A stretch of 64,000 bases of DNA. Source: an uncultured Hymenobacter sp. (GTDB lineage: Bacteria > Bacteroidota > Bacteroidia > Cytophagales > Hymenobacteraceae). The notes beneath the pieces were generated by a model. It was not told the origin of the DNA, searched no databases, and was given only the letters and a program-made list of their open reading frames with translations. The translations under genes were made by a program, and so were the position numbers. Of this stretch, positions 8,274 to 16,656 are shown piece after piece. The stretch is taken from contig CAJYPK010000040.1 of the NCBI GenBank assembly GCA_913776615.1, forward strand, positions 1-64,000. The letters run 5' to 3'. Each line of letters begins with the position of its first letter. Within the stretch, counting starts at the first letter, position 1.

Positions 8274-10844
8274 CTACGCGCCCACCTCGCGCCGGCGGAA
8301 GCCAAAGACCCCCGCCGCCACCACGGCCAGCAGCACGCCGATGCTGGAAAGCAGCGATATGGTATTCCCAATCTTATATTCCTTGGGCTCGAAAACGAAC
8401 TTGATTTCGTGCGAGCCGGCGGGTACCTGCATGGCGCGCAGCACCCAGTCGGCGCGGAAGTGCGGCACCGGCTGGCCGTCGAGGAAAGCCTGCCAGCCGT
8501 CGGCGTAGTACACCTCCGAGAAGACCACTGTGCCCGGCTGGGCGGCTGTATAGCGGTAGGTGAGGGCGTCGGGCGCGTAGCTGGTGAGGGCGATGGTAGC
8601 CGACGAATCGGGATACACGGCCGGCTTCACGCTGGGGAATTTCTTGGTATCGACCACTGCCGTTTGCTTGGCGTTGAGGGTGGTGAGGGCGGCCATTTCG
8701 GCGTCGGGGCCGTCCACGGCTTTCAGCTCGCGTACAAACCAGGCGTTGCCCAGGGCGCCGGGGTTGCGCTGCACCTGCTCGGTTTCACCCTGCTTCTGGG
8801 GCGGCAGGATGACGTAGCGAGTGTTGAGCATGTTGAGCACGCCGGTATTGTTCTGCGAAATCTGGCGCTCGATGAGGTCCTGGTAGCGGCGCAGCTTGGC
8901 CCCGTGGTAGCCCCCGATGCTCTTGTGGAAGTACGAGGTGCGGGCTTCGTTGAAAGGATTGCTCAGGTTGAAGACACGATAGCTGAGGTCTTTATCCTGG
9001 AGAATCTGGGCGTCGGCGGGCGAGGGCTGGAAGCTCTCGGCGATGGTTTCGGTCTGGAAATTTTTCTCGCCGAGGTAGCGCTTATCTACCGTCCAGAGGT
9101 CGAGCAGCACCAGCGCGGCCACGGCCAGCGCGGCCACGCGGACGTCGATTTTGCCCTTCAGGTAGAAATACAGCGCCGCCAGCGTGAGGCCCACGAAGAG
9201 CAGCCCGCGCCAGATGTCGTTGTGCAGCAAGTCGGCGCGGTCGGCGCGCAGGGCGCTCATCAGCTGGGGCGTGAAGCCGCTCTGGGTCAGGTTGGCGTCC
9301 TGCGGCGAGGCGTAGTCGAAGCTCAGGCTGGCTACCCAGGTCAGCAGCAGGAAGCCCGCCGTAACAGCCCCGGCGTACAGCAATTGCTTGATGCGAAACA
9401 AATTGTCGGGCGAATCGACGGCTACCGTGGGCGCGCCCGCGGCGGCGCGAGCGGCTTTAGCCAGGGCGGGGTGCAGGGGCTCGGCGGGCGCGGCAGCCGG
9501 TGCCCCGGCGGGTACCCCGGCCGTGCGCGGGCGCAGGATGCGGGACAGGGCCAGGGCCGCCAGCAGCGGCATGGCGAGCTGGGCAATGACGAGGCCCATG
9601 CTCACGGCGCGGAAGCTGCGGTAGCCGGGCAGGTAATCAAAAATCAGGTTGTTAATTGTCTCGAAGTTCTTGCCCCAGGCCAGCACGAACGACAGCAGCG
9701 TACCGGCCAGCAGCCAGTAGCGGGTGCGCTTATCGACCACGAACAAGCCGAGTACGAACAGGAAGCAGACCGTCACGCCCACGTATACCGGGCCGGCCAC
9801 GTAGCTCTGGTCGCCCCAGTAGGTGGGCATGTTGGCGAGGTATTCTTCGGGCAGGCCGGCGGCGGCGATGTGCGAGTCTTTACCCAGCGGCATGGCGCTG
9901 CTGCCCCCGTAGAAGTTGGGTACCAGCAGGGTCATGGTTTCGCCGATGCCGTAGCTGTAGGCAAAGGCGTAGTCGCGGTCTTGCTGCTTGGCGCTGGGCG
10001 CGGCGGCCTGCCCGGGCTGGGCCGGCAGGGCTTTGAGCTCGGAGGGCGAGCGGTTGCTGTACTTGCTGTACTCGTAGGTGGTGTAAAGGCGGCCGAAGCT
10101 CACGCCCACGGCCAGCAGCGCGCCCACGCCCAGCAGAACTACCCGGCTCAAAAAGTCGGGCAGGCGGCCAGCCCGGACGGCGGCGACCAATTCGATGATG
10201 CCGTAGATAACCACCAGCAAACCGAGGTAGTAGGTAATTTGCGGGTGATTGGCGCGCACGTTCATGGTGAGGCCCAGCGTGAAGAGGGCCGCGCCCAGCC
10301 ACTTATTCTGGCGCATGGCCAGCAGCAGGCCGCCCAGCACCAGCGGGGCGTAGGCCAGCGCCCACGATTTGGTATTGTGCCCGGCCGCCAGGATGGCGAG
10401 GTTATAGCTCGAAAAGCCCAGCGCCACCGCGCCGGCCACCGCCACCAGCGGGCGCACGCCCAGCGCCACCAGCAGCACGTAGCCGCAGAGCAGGGCTACG
10501 AACAGGTTGCTCACCACGCCGGGCAAACCCAGGGCGATAAACTTCTGCACGTACACGAATAAATCGCCGGGAAAATGCACCGAAATCAGGTACGTGGGCA
10601 TGCCGCTGAACATGGAGTTGGTCCACAGCGGCTCGTGGCCGTGCTCGGCGGCCCACTGCTGGGTTTCGCGGGCCCCGCCCTGAAACTGGGTGATGTCGTG
10701 CTGGGCCAGCGTCTGGTGGTCGAACACGATGGGCGCGAAGTAGGCCACGGCCAGCACCACGAAAAACAACACGGCCAGCACGTGCGGCCAGGCCCGCTGC
10801 CAAAGCGGCGCGGGCGCGGGAGAATAGGAAGTGGAAACGGCCAT
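8274..10844 (-). CDS. YfhO family membrane protein
   Basis: 856 aa, multiple TM segments, N-terminal GGARETQQWAAEHGHEPLWTNSMFSGMPTY and C-terminal YYADGWQAFLDGQPVPHFRADWVLRAMQVPAGSHEIKFVFEP. Confidence 0.85.
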   Translation of the reverse strand: MAVSTSYSPAPAPLWQRAWPHVLAVLFFVVLAVAYFAPIVFDHQTLAQHDITQFQGGARETQQWAAEHGHEPLWTNSMFSGMPTYLISVHFPGDLFVYVQKFIALGLPGVVSNLFVALLCGYVLLVALGVRPLVAVAGAVALGFSSYNLAILAAGHNTKSWALAYAPLVLGGLLLAMRQNKWLGAALFTLGLTMNVRANHPQITYYLGLLVVIYGIIELVAAVRAGRLPDFLSRVVLLGVGALLAVGVSFGRLYTTYEYSKYSNRSPSELKALPAQPGQAAAPSAKQQDRDYAFAYSYGIGETMTLLVPNFYGGSSAMPLGKDSHIAAAGLPEEYLANMPTYWGDQSYVAGPVYVGVTVCFLFVLGLFVVDKRTRYWLLAGTLLSFVLAWGKNFETINNLIFDYLPGYRSFRAVSMGLVIAQLAMPLLAALALSRILRPRTAGVPAGAPAAAPAEPLHPALAKAARAAAGAPTVAVDSPDNLFRIKQLLYAGAVTAGFLLLTWVASLSFDYASPQDANLTQSGFTPQLMSALRADRADLLHNDIWRGLLFVGLTLAALYFYLKGKIDVRVAALAVAALVLLDLWTVDKRYLGEKNFQTETIAESFQPSPADAQILQDKDLSYRVFNLSNPFNEARTSYFHKSIGGYHGAKLRRYQDLIERQISQNNTGVLNMLNTRYVILPPQKQGETEQVQRNPGALGNAWFVRELKAVDGPDAEMAALTTLNAKQTAVVDTKKFPSVKPAVYPDSSATIALTSYAPDALTYRYTAAQPGTVVFSEVYYADGWQAFLDGQPVPHFRADWVLRAMQVPAGSHEIKFVFEPKEYKIGNTISLLSSIGVLLAVVAAGVFGFRRREVGA

Positions 10845-10955
10845 CGGGCGCTTTAGCTACGAAAAGGCAAATGAAGCCCGAAGGTAGCGCCGGGGCGGGG
10901 AAGCCCCTTGGCGGGCCTGGCTTGTTCGCGTACTATTTGGTTACGGCCACCTCCT

Positions 10956-11166
10956 TACTGGCGCGAGTTTAGGCGGAGCCGTAACTCGTGCCTGCCTATG
11001 ACGTGGAGGCGGCGCCTCCACTGCCGCAACGCGGCAATGCTACGCTTGTACACTACTCAAGTTAAGGCTGACCCGACGCGAATTTGCCACTAGCGCGGCA
11101 GTGGAGGCGCCGCCTCCACATCATAGGCAGGCACGAGTTACGGCTCCGCCTAAACTCGCGCCAGTA
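10956..11166. repeat. MITE-like element with 72-bp inverted arms
   Basis: 10956-11027 and 11095-11166 are inverted copies with one mismatch by eye; 67-bp centre, no transposase ORF. Confidence 0.85.
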
Positions 11167-11650
11167 GCAAAGAAGCTACCCGGACTAAATTCTGGCCTAG
11201 CAGAGGCAATTCATTGCTGGCTAAGCACTTTAAACTATAGGCTAAAATTCTCCTGTATAACAGCCAACCAGCACACAGTACTTGGCTTTTACCTTCGTCG
11301 CAACGTACGGTCCACACCCCGCCAACACGGTCGCCTATAAACGGCGAACCCCCGGCTGGTGAGACAACCGAGGGTTCAAGAAGTGGGTGCAGGAACACCC
11401 AATCTTCTTACTCAAATGAAAGGGAAACCTGCGTTATAGCTACTGCAAAAATGGTGGAAACCAGTTTTGTGGGAGTTTGTGAAAGGTGTAGCTAAAGGCC
11501 TTGGCCTCTACTGCATCGCTCGCTTACTCCACTAGTTGGGATAAGGGGCCGGGCCGAATGCTTGGTCTTATATTTTACTTAAGACAAATATAACGGCTGA
11601 ACGTGAAAGCGCAGCAGAAGTTTAGCAGTAACTAGACGGTAGCAGGATGC

Positions 11651-12496
11651 TTACTTCAGCAGCACGGTGGCCGTTACCGGGAAATGATCCGACGGGTAAT
11701 GGCCGCGCATGGAATCGGTAATTACCGCGTAGTCGAGCACGGTGCTGCCAGGGCTCACGAAAATATAGTCGATGCGGTCGCGCAGCGGGGCGGTGAGCTC
11801 GAAGCCGTTGAAGGTGCCCACCGGGCCGTAGGCGGGGCGCTTGGTAATGAGGTAAGCATCGCCGAGTGCGCCTTGCAGGGTTTTTACCTGCTCGGTGTCG
11901 GGCGTCGAGTTGAGGTCGCCCACGCAGATAGTCGGCGCACCCTGGGCGATTTCCTTGATTTTCTTCACCATGAGCTGGCCCGACTGGCGGCGGGCTTCCA
12001 CGCCCTCGTGGTCGAAGTGCACGCTGAAGAAGAAGAACGTCTGCCCACTCTGGATATCCTTGAACTTAGCCCAGGTGCAGAGGCGGTTGCAGCAAGTGGC
12101 ATCCCAGCCCTTGGAGGGGCGGTCGGGCGTCTGGCTCAGCCAGAAGTCGCCGGTTTGCAGTAGTTGCAGGCGGGCTTTCTTGTAGAAGATGGCCGAGTGC
12201 TCGCCGGCTTCCTTGCCGTCGTCGCGGCCCCGGCCCACGAAAGCGTAGGCGGGCATGGCGGCCATATCGTTGAGCTGCCCGCGCAGGCCCTCCTGAATGC
12301 CGAACACGTCGAAATCGTAGTGCTGGACGAGGTTCTTTACCATTTCTTTACGATTGGGCCAGGCGTCGGCCCCGTCGTCGGGATTGTTGTAGCGCAGGTT
12401 GTAGCTAGCCACGCGCAGCGGCACGGGCGGCTTGCTGGCCGAGGCGGCGGAGCTGCCTAGTAAGAAAGTGGCTAAGAGCAGAATAAGGTAGCGCAT
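11651..12496 (-). CDS. Endonuclease/exonuclease/phosphatase family protein (secreted)
   Basis: RVASYNLRYNNPDDGADAWPNRKE, GIQEG, CVGDLNSTPDT, SDHFPVTATV motifs. Confidence 0.9.
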   Translation of the reverse strand: MRYLILLLATFLLGSSAASASKPPVPLRVASYNLRYNNPDDGADAWPNRKEMVKNLVQHYDFDVFGIQEGLRGQLNDMAAMPAYAFVGRGRDDGKEAGEHSAIFYKKARLQLLQTGDFWLSQTPDRPSKGWDATCCNRLCTWAKFKDIQSGQTFFFFSVHFDHEGVEARRQSGQLMVKKIKEIAQGAPTICVGDLNSTPDTEQVKTLQGALGDAYLITKRPAYGPVGTFNGFELTAPLRDRIDYIFVSPGSTVLDYAVITDSMRGHYPSDHFPVTATVLLK

Positions 12497-12840
12497 GGCA
12501 GGCTAAGAGGGGGGATACTGAACAGCCCGAAGGGAGGATGTTAGTACCAAATTAGGGCGACGGGGCGGTGCCCGGAGTATGCGGTTAGTGACCAACAACT
12601 GGCTTGAGAGTGGGCTGGGGCTATTTGCAGCGGCTTTTGGGGGGGAATTGCCTTGGCGAGAACGGGCTAGGCGGGTAGTCGCCCCGAAGCGAAAAAAGGC
12701 AGTTTTGGCGGGGTTGGTACGGCGAAAGCTGGCCTTGGTGTAAAAAGCTAGGTAGGCCCTGCTGGCCCCGATAGGTTTGAGGCATCCAAGTGAAAAGGCG
12801 CTCCCGATGGCGCGCACATTCCTTCGCTCGGGGTTGGCAT

Positions 12841-15318
12841 ATGAGGCAAAACGTTCGCTTTTTCAATCGCTGCGGTAGCCGGGTGGCGCTGGCTGGCAGC
12901 CTGGTGGGCTGGGCCTGCCTGGCCGCGGGGCCGAGCTTGGGCCAAGCCGCCCAGCCGGGTAGCCCGGCCCGCCCGGCGCAAACCGCCGGCGGTATCAGCG
13001 GTCAGGTGCGGAGCGCCACGGAGCCCGTGTCGTTTGCCACGGTGCTGCTGCTGGGGGCCGCCGACTCCACGGTGGTGCGGGCGCTGACCAGCGACGAGAA
13101 CGGCCACTTCGCCTTTACGGGCGTGGCGGCGGGCCGCTACCGGGTGCGGGCGTCCTTCGTGGCATATCGCACGGTGACTACGCCCGCGTTTCAGCTCGGG
13201 GCGCAGGCGGTGAATTTGGGGCCGCTACTCTTGCAGCCCAGCGACGTGGCCCTGGGCGAGGTGACCGTCACCGGCAGTAAGCCGCTCATCGAGCGCCGGC
13301 CCGACCGCCTCGTATTCAACGCCGGCAGCAGCGTGCGGGCCGCCACCGGCTCGGCCTGGGACCTGGTGCGCGTGACGCCCGGCGTAATGGCTACCTCGCA
13401 GGGCACGCTGAGCATCGCTGGCAAGAAAGGCGTGCAGGTGATGATCAACAACCGCCTGCGCCGCCTCTCGGCCGAGGAGCTGGCCGATTACCTCAAGCAG
13501 CTGCCCGGTACGGCGGTCGAAAGCATCGAGGTAATTACCAACCCGCCTGCCAACTACGACGCCGAGGGCAATGCCGGTCTACTCAACATCGTCACCAAGC
13601 ACAACGAAAACGAGGGCCTGAACGGTACCGCCCGGCTGGCTCCCGAGCAGGGCATTTTGCCCAAGCTCAGCGGCTCGGGCACGCTCAACTATCGCCGCGA
13701 CAAGCTCAACCTCTACGCCGCCTACAGTGGCCGCGTGGGCCGCGACCGCTTCAACGAGTCGGCCAAGCTGTTCTACGAAAATTCCATCTGGGACCAGCAA
13801 GATAAGATGACGCGCCGGGGCTACGGCCAGACGGGCTCGCTCGGGGCCGACTACTACATCAACAAGCGTAACGTGCTGGGAGTGCTACTCGAAGTGACGG
13901 CCTCCAACCGCCGCGCCGTCGATGACATCCGGGCCACGGCCTTCCGGCCCGGCCTGGCGCCGGACTCGATTTTGCTCACCAACGTCAATACCGGCATCGG
14001 GCGGGTACTGACTTCCATCAACACCAACTTCCGGCACGACCTGGCTACCCCGGGCGGCAGCCTGACCTTCGACCTGGACTACACGCCCTACCGGTCGAAC
14101 AACGACCAGCTGGCGCACACCGTAGCCCAGCGCCCCGAGCCCGGGGCCGGGCGGGTGACGGACTTCACGAGCTCCACTACCCAGCGCACCGACATCGGCT
14201 CCTTCAAAGTCGATTACGTGCGGCCGCTGGCTTCCGGCCTGCTGCTGGAGAGCGGGGCTAAGTTCAGCCTGAGCGACACCGACTACGACCTGCGCTTCGA
14301 CAATATCTACGGCGGCCAGCGGGTGAACGACCCCACCCGCACCAACCGCTTTTTCTACCGCGAAGCCATCGAGGCGGGCTACGCCACGGTGAGCCGCTCG
14401 GTGGGCAAGCTCAGCGCCAAGGCCGGCCTGCGGGCCGAATACACCCAGACGATGGGTCAGTCGTCGGCCACCGAGGTGCGCGTCAATCGCGATTATTTCC
14501 GACTGTTTCCCACGCTGTTTGCCCAGTACAAGGCCAGCGATACGCACGAGTACAAGTTCTCCTACGGGGTGCGCATCAACCGGCCGTCCTACGCCTACCT
14601 CAATCCGTTTGTCTTCTACCTCAGCCCGTACGTCACGGTGTCCGGCAATCCCTACCTGCGGCCGTCGTTCAGCCACACGGTGGAGGGCACCTACACGTTC
14701 CAGGGCAAGTACGAGCTGACGCTTTCGTACCAGCGCGTGCTCGACCCCTTCATGCAGGTGGCCCAGCTCAACAACACCACCAACGAAGTTGCCTTCGTGC
14801 GCCTCAACACCAACCCGCGCAACGTGTACAGCGCCACGCTCGTGGTGCCGGTGCAGGTGACTTCGGCCTGGAAAGTTGACGCCGTGCTCACGGGCTTTGC
14901 CCGCCAGGAAAGCATCATGTACCTGGGCTCCAGCCTCTCGTACTTCAAGCCCACGGTGATGGCCACGGCCACCAACACTTTCACCCTGCCCAAGAGCTTT
15001 GCCCTGCAAGTAGACCTCACCTACGTGTCGCCCTACCGCGAGTTTGTGCAGGTGATCGGGCCGGTGTCCGACGTTTCCTTCAGCGTGCGGAAGAAGTTTG
15101 CCAACGGCAGCTCGCTCAGCCTCAGCGTCAACGACATTTTTCTGGGTAATCCGCCGCATTACTCCACCGACTTTCCCGGCCAGCGGGGCGAGTACTACAA
15201 CACGAGCGAAACCCGCAACGTGGGCCTGGCCTACGTGTACCCCTTCGGCAATCAGAAGCTGAAAGCGGCCCGCGACCGGGCCACCGGCAATCAGGACGAG
15301 CGCGGGCGCACCAACTGA
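12841..15318 (+). CDS. TonB-dependent receptor-like outer membrane beta-barrel protein with carboxypeptidase-regulatory-like N-terminus
   Basis: GISGQVRSATEPVSFATVLLLGAADSTVVRALTSDENGHFAFTGVAAGRYRVRASF, plug VEVITNPPANYDAEGNAGLLNIVTK, C-terminal beta-barrel strands. Confidence 0.85.
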   Translation: MRQNVRFFNRCGSRVALAGSLVGWACLAAGPSLGQAAQPGSPARPAQTAGGISGQVRSATEPVSFATVLLLGAADSTVVRALTSDENGHFAFTGVAAGRYRVRASFVAYRTVTTPAFQLGAQAVNLGPLLLQPSDVALGEVTVTGSKPLIERRPDRLVFNAGSSVRAATGSAWDLVRVTPGVMATSQGTLSIAGKKGVQVMINNRLRRLSAEELADYLKQLPGTAVESIEVITNPPANYDAEGNAGLLNIVTKHNENEGLNGTARLAPEQGILPKLSGSGTLNYRRDKLNLYAAYSGRVGRDRFNESAKLFYENSIWDQQDKMTRRGYGQTGSLGADYYINKRNVLGVLLEVTASNRRAVDDIRATAFRPGLAPDSILLTNVNTGIGRVLTSINTNFRHDLATPGGSLTFDLDYTPYRSNNDQLAHTVAQRPEPGAGRVTDFTSSTTQRTDIGSFKVDYVRPLASGLLLESGAKFSLSDTDYDLRFDNIYGGQRVNDPTRTNRFFYREAIEAGYATVSRSVGKLSAKAGLRAEYTQTMGQSSATEVRVNRDYFRLFPTLFAQYKASDTHEYKFSYGVRINRPSYAYLNPFVFYLSPYVTVSGNPYLRPSFSHTVEGTYTFQGKYELTLSYQRVLDPFMQVAQLNNTTNEVAFVRLNTNPRNVYSATLVVPVQVTSAWKVDAVLTGFARQESIMYLGSSLSYFKPTVMATATNTFTLPKSFALQVDLTYVSPYREFVQVIGPVSDVSFSVRKKFANGSSLSLSVNDIFLGNPPHYSTDFPGQRGEYYNTSETRNVGLAYVYPFGNQKLKAARDRATGNQDERGRTN

Positions 15319-15454
15319 TTCCACCCTTTTTCCTTCTTCCTCCTTGACCTATCAGCGTGCTCCAGCCCGGAGGCCTACGGGTACCGGCATGCTCTAAGTG
15401 GCCAGTTGCTCAGGCCTGTATGAGCGAAAAAAACATTCCCTTTTTTCCAACCCC

Positions 15455-15670
15455 ATGAAAAACAAGAATCTGCTCTCGCTGCTCGAAAACGTGGCTCTCC
15501 AGCAAGAAAACGGTGATACCGCTGGCTTCGAAAACCTTGGTGTCGAGCTGGCTGCCAAGCTGAAAGGCGGTGCCGCTGGCCCCGACGACGAAGAATTCGC
15601 CTCGGTAAACGGCGTGTGCACCCAAAACACCGGCTGCGGCAAGGCCAGCAGCTCGCCGACTGTCGGCTAA
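15455..15670 (+). CDS. RiPP precursor peptide 1 (GG leader, CTQNTGCG core)
   Basis: MKNKNLLSLLENVALQQENGDTAGFENLGVELAAKLKGG|AAGPDDEEFASVNGVCTQNTGCGKASSSPTVG; paralogous to the next two ORFs and adjacent to rSAM and C39 exporter genes. Confidence 0.85.
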   Translation: MKNKNLLSLLENVALQQENGDTAGFENLGVELAAKLKGGAAGPDDEEFASVNGVCTQNTGCGKASSSPTVG

Positions 15671-15713
15671 GCCCTAACTACTAGCACTCCCTTTTCTCTC
15701 CACCTCTCTAGTT

Positions 15714-15726
15714 GCCGGTACCCGGC
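15714..15726 (+). promoter_or_regulatory. Conserved short hairpin upstream of precursor 2
   Basis: GCCGG-TAC-CCGGC, 8 nt before the ATG; same stem with changed loop upstream of precursor 3. Confidence 0.4.
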
Positions 15727-15734
15727 CTTACCTG

Positions 15735-15944
15735 ATGAAAAACAAGAATCTGCGCTCGCTACTCGACACCGTTGCCAGCCAACAAGAAAGCGGCGAAACG
15801 CCGGAAGTTGAAAACCTGGGCGCCGAGCTGGCCGCCAAGCTCAAGGGCGGCGTGGTCGGCGCGGGCACTGGTGCCGACGACGATGACTCGCTGGTGAAAA
15901 ACTCGGGGTGCACCCAGAATACGGGCTGCGGCGTGTCCGTCTAA
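15735..15944 (+). CDS. RiPP precursor peptide 2 (GG leader, CTQNTGCG core)
   Basis: MKNKNLRSLLDTVASQQESGETPEVENLGAELAAKLKGG|VVGAGTGADDDDSLVKNSGCTQNTGCGVSV. Confidence 0.85.
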   Translation: MKNKNLRSLLDTVASQQESGETPEVENLGAELAAKLKGGVVGAGTGADDDDSLVKNSGCTQNTGCGVSV

Positions 15945-15975
15945 CGCCGCTTCAATTTTCCTCCTTTTCTCAATT

Positions 15976-15988
15976 GCCGGCATCCGGC
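15976..15988 (+). promoter_or_regulatory. Conserved short hairpin upstream of precursor 3
   Basis: GCCGG-CAT-CCGGC, 10 nt before the ATG. Confidence 0.4.
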
Positions 15989-15998
15989 CCTATCAACC

Positions 15999-16214
15999 AT
16001 GAAAAACAAGAACCTGCTCTCGCTGCTCGAAACCGTTGCCCACCAGCAAGAAAACGGCGAAACTGCCGAATTTGAAAACCTTGGCCTCGAGCTGGCTGCC
16101 AAGCTGAAAGGCGGTGCCGCCGGCCCTGACGACGAGGAATTCGCCTCGGTAAACGGCGTGTGCACCCAGAACACCAGCTGCGGCAAGGCCAGCGTCTCGC
16201 CGACCGTGAGCTAA
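15999..16214 (+). CDS. RiPP precursor peptide 3 (GG leader, CTQNTSCG core)
   Basis: MKNKNLLSLLETVAHQQENGETAEFENLGLELAAKLKGG|AAGPDDEEFASVNGVCTQNTSCGKASVSPTVS. Confidence 0.85.
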   Translation: MKNKNLLSLLETVAHQQENGETAEFENLGLELAAKLKGGAAGPDDEEFASVNGVCTQNTSCGKASVSPTVS

Positions 16215-16234
16215 GCGGCGTCGCCTACGGTGAA

Positions 16235-16272
16235 AGCTCGCTGGCAGCCCCGAGGTGGGCTGCCAGCGAGCT
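16235..16272 (+). terminator. Strong hairpin after precursor array (attenuator/processing element candidate)
   Basis: Perfect 16-bp stem agctcgctggcagccc / gggctgccagcgagct, 6-nt loop, no T-tract after it. Confidence 0.65.
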
Positions 16273-16333
16273 AAAAGGTCACCACCCACTAGTTGTTTGA
16301 ACCGGCTCCGCCCGGGCTACCATTCCTACTTCT

Positions 16334-16600
16334 ATGCAACAGAAAAACCTCCAGTCGCTGCGCCATAAAGTAGCGGCGCAGCCCGCCGACGGCCAGGACG
16401 CGGAGCTGCTGACGCCGGAGCTCGCCGCCCAGCTCAAGAGCGGCTCGGCCTTCCCCACCGAGAGCCTGCTGACGGCCGAGCCCACCGGGCTGTGGCGCCT
16501 CGTCAGCCCCTGGCTGCACCGCCTCGAGCGGGCCATGACGCCCGCCGGCCGGATCGGCCAAGCCGCCGCCAGCCCGCGCGACCGGCCCAGCTACGACTAG
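16334..16600 (+). CDS. Divergent Cys-free RiPP precursor-like peptide 4
   Basis: MQQKNLQSLRHKVAAQPADGQDAELLTPELAAQLKSGSAFPTESLL...: leader resembles precursors 1-3 (KNLxSLxxxVAxQ, ELAAxLKxG) with an unrelated C-terminus. Confidence 0.65.
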   Translation: MQQKNLQSLRHKVAAQPADGQDAELLTPELAAQLKSGSAFPTESLLTAEPTGLWRLVSPWLHRLERAMTPAGRIGQAAASPRDRPSYD

Positions 16601-16656
16601 CCCCGCCGCCCCCGCCTCGTCAGCCCCATCTCTTCCTTTTCCTTTTCTCTGAACTC

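Noticed and set aside
8409-10562. Long plus-strand ORF (717 aa) opposite the YfhO gene
   Set aside because: Antisense shadow ORF common in GC-rich genes; low-complexity His/Gly/Gln-rich translation and no recognisable domain, whereas the minus strand is a clear YfhO protein.
13885-15324. 479-aa minus-strand ORF opposite the TonB-receptor-like gene
   Set aside because: Antisense shadow; the plus strand has signal peptide, plug and barrel features.
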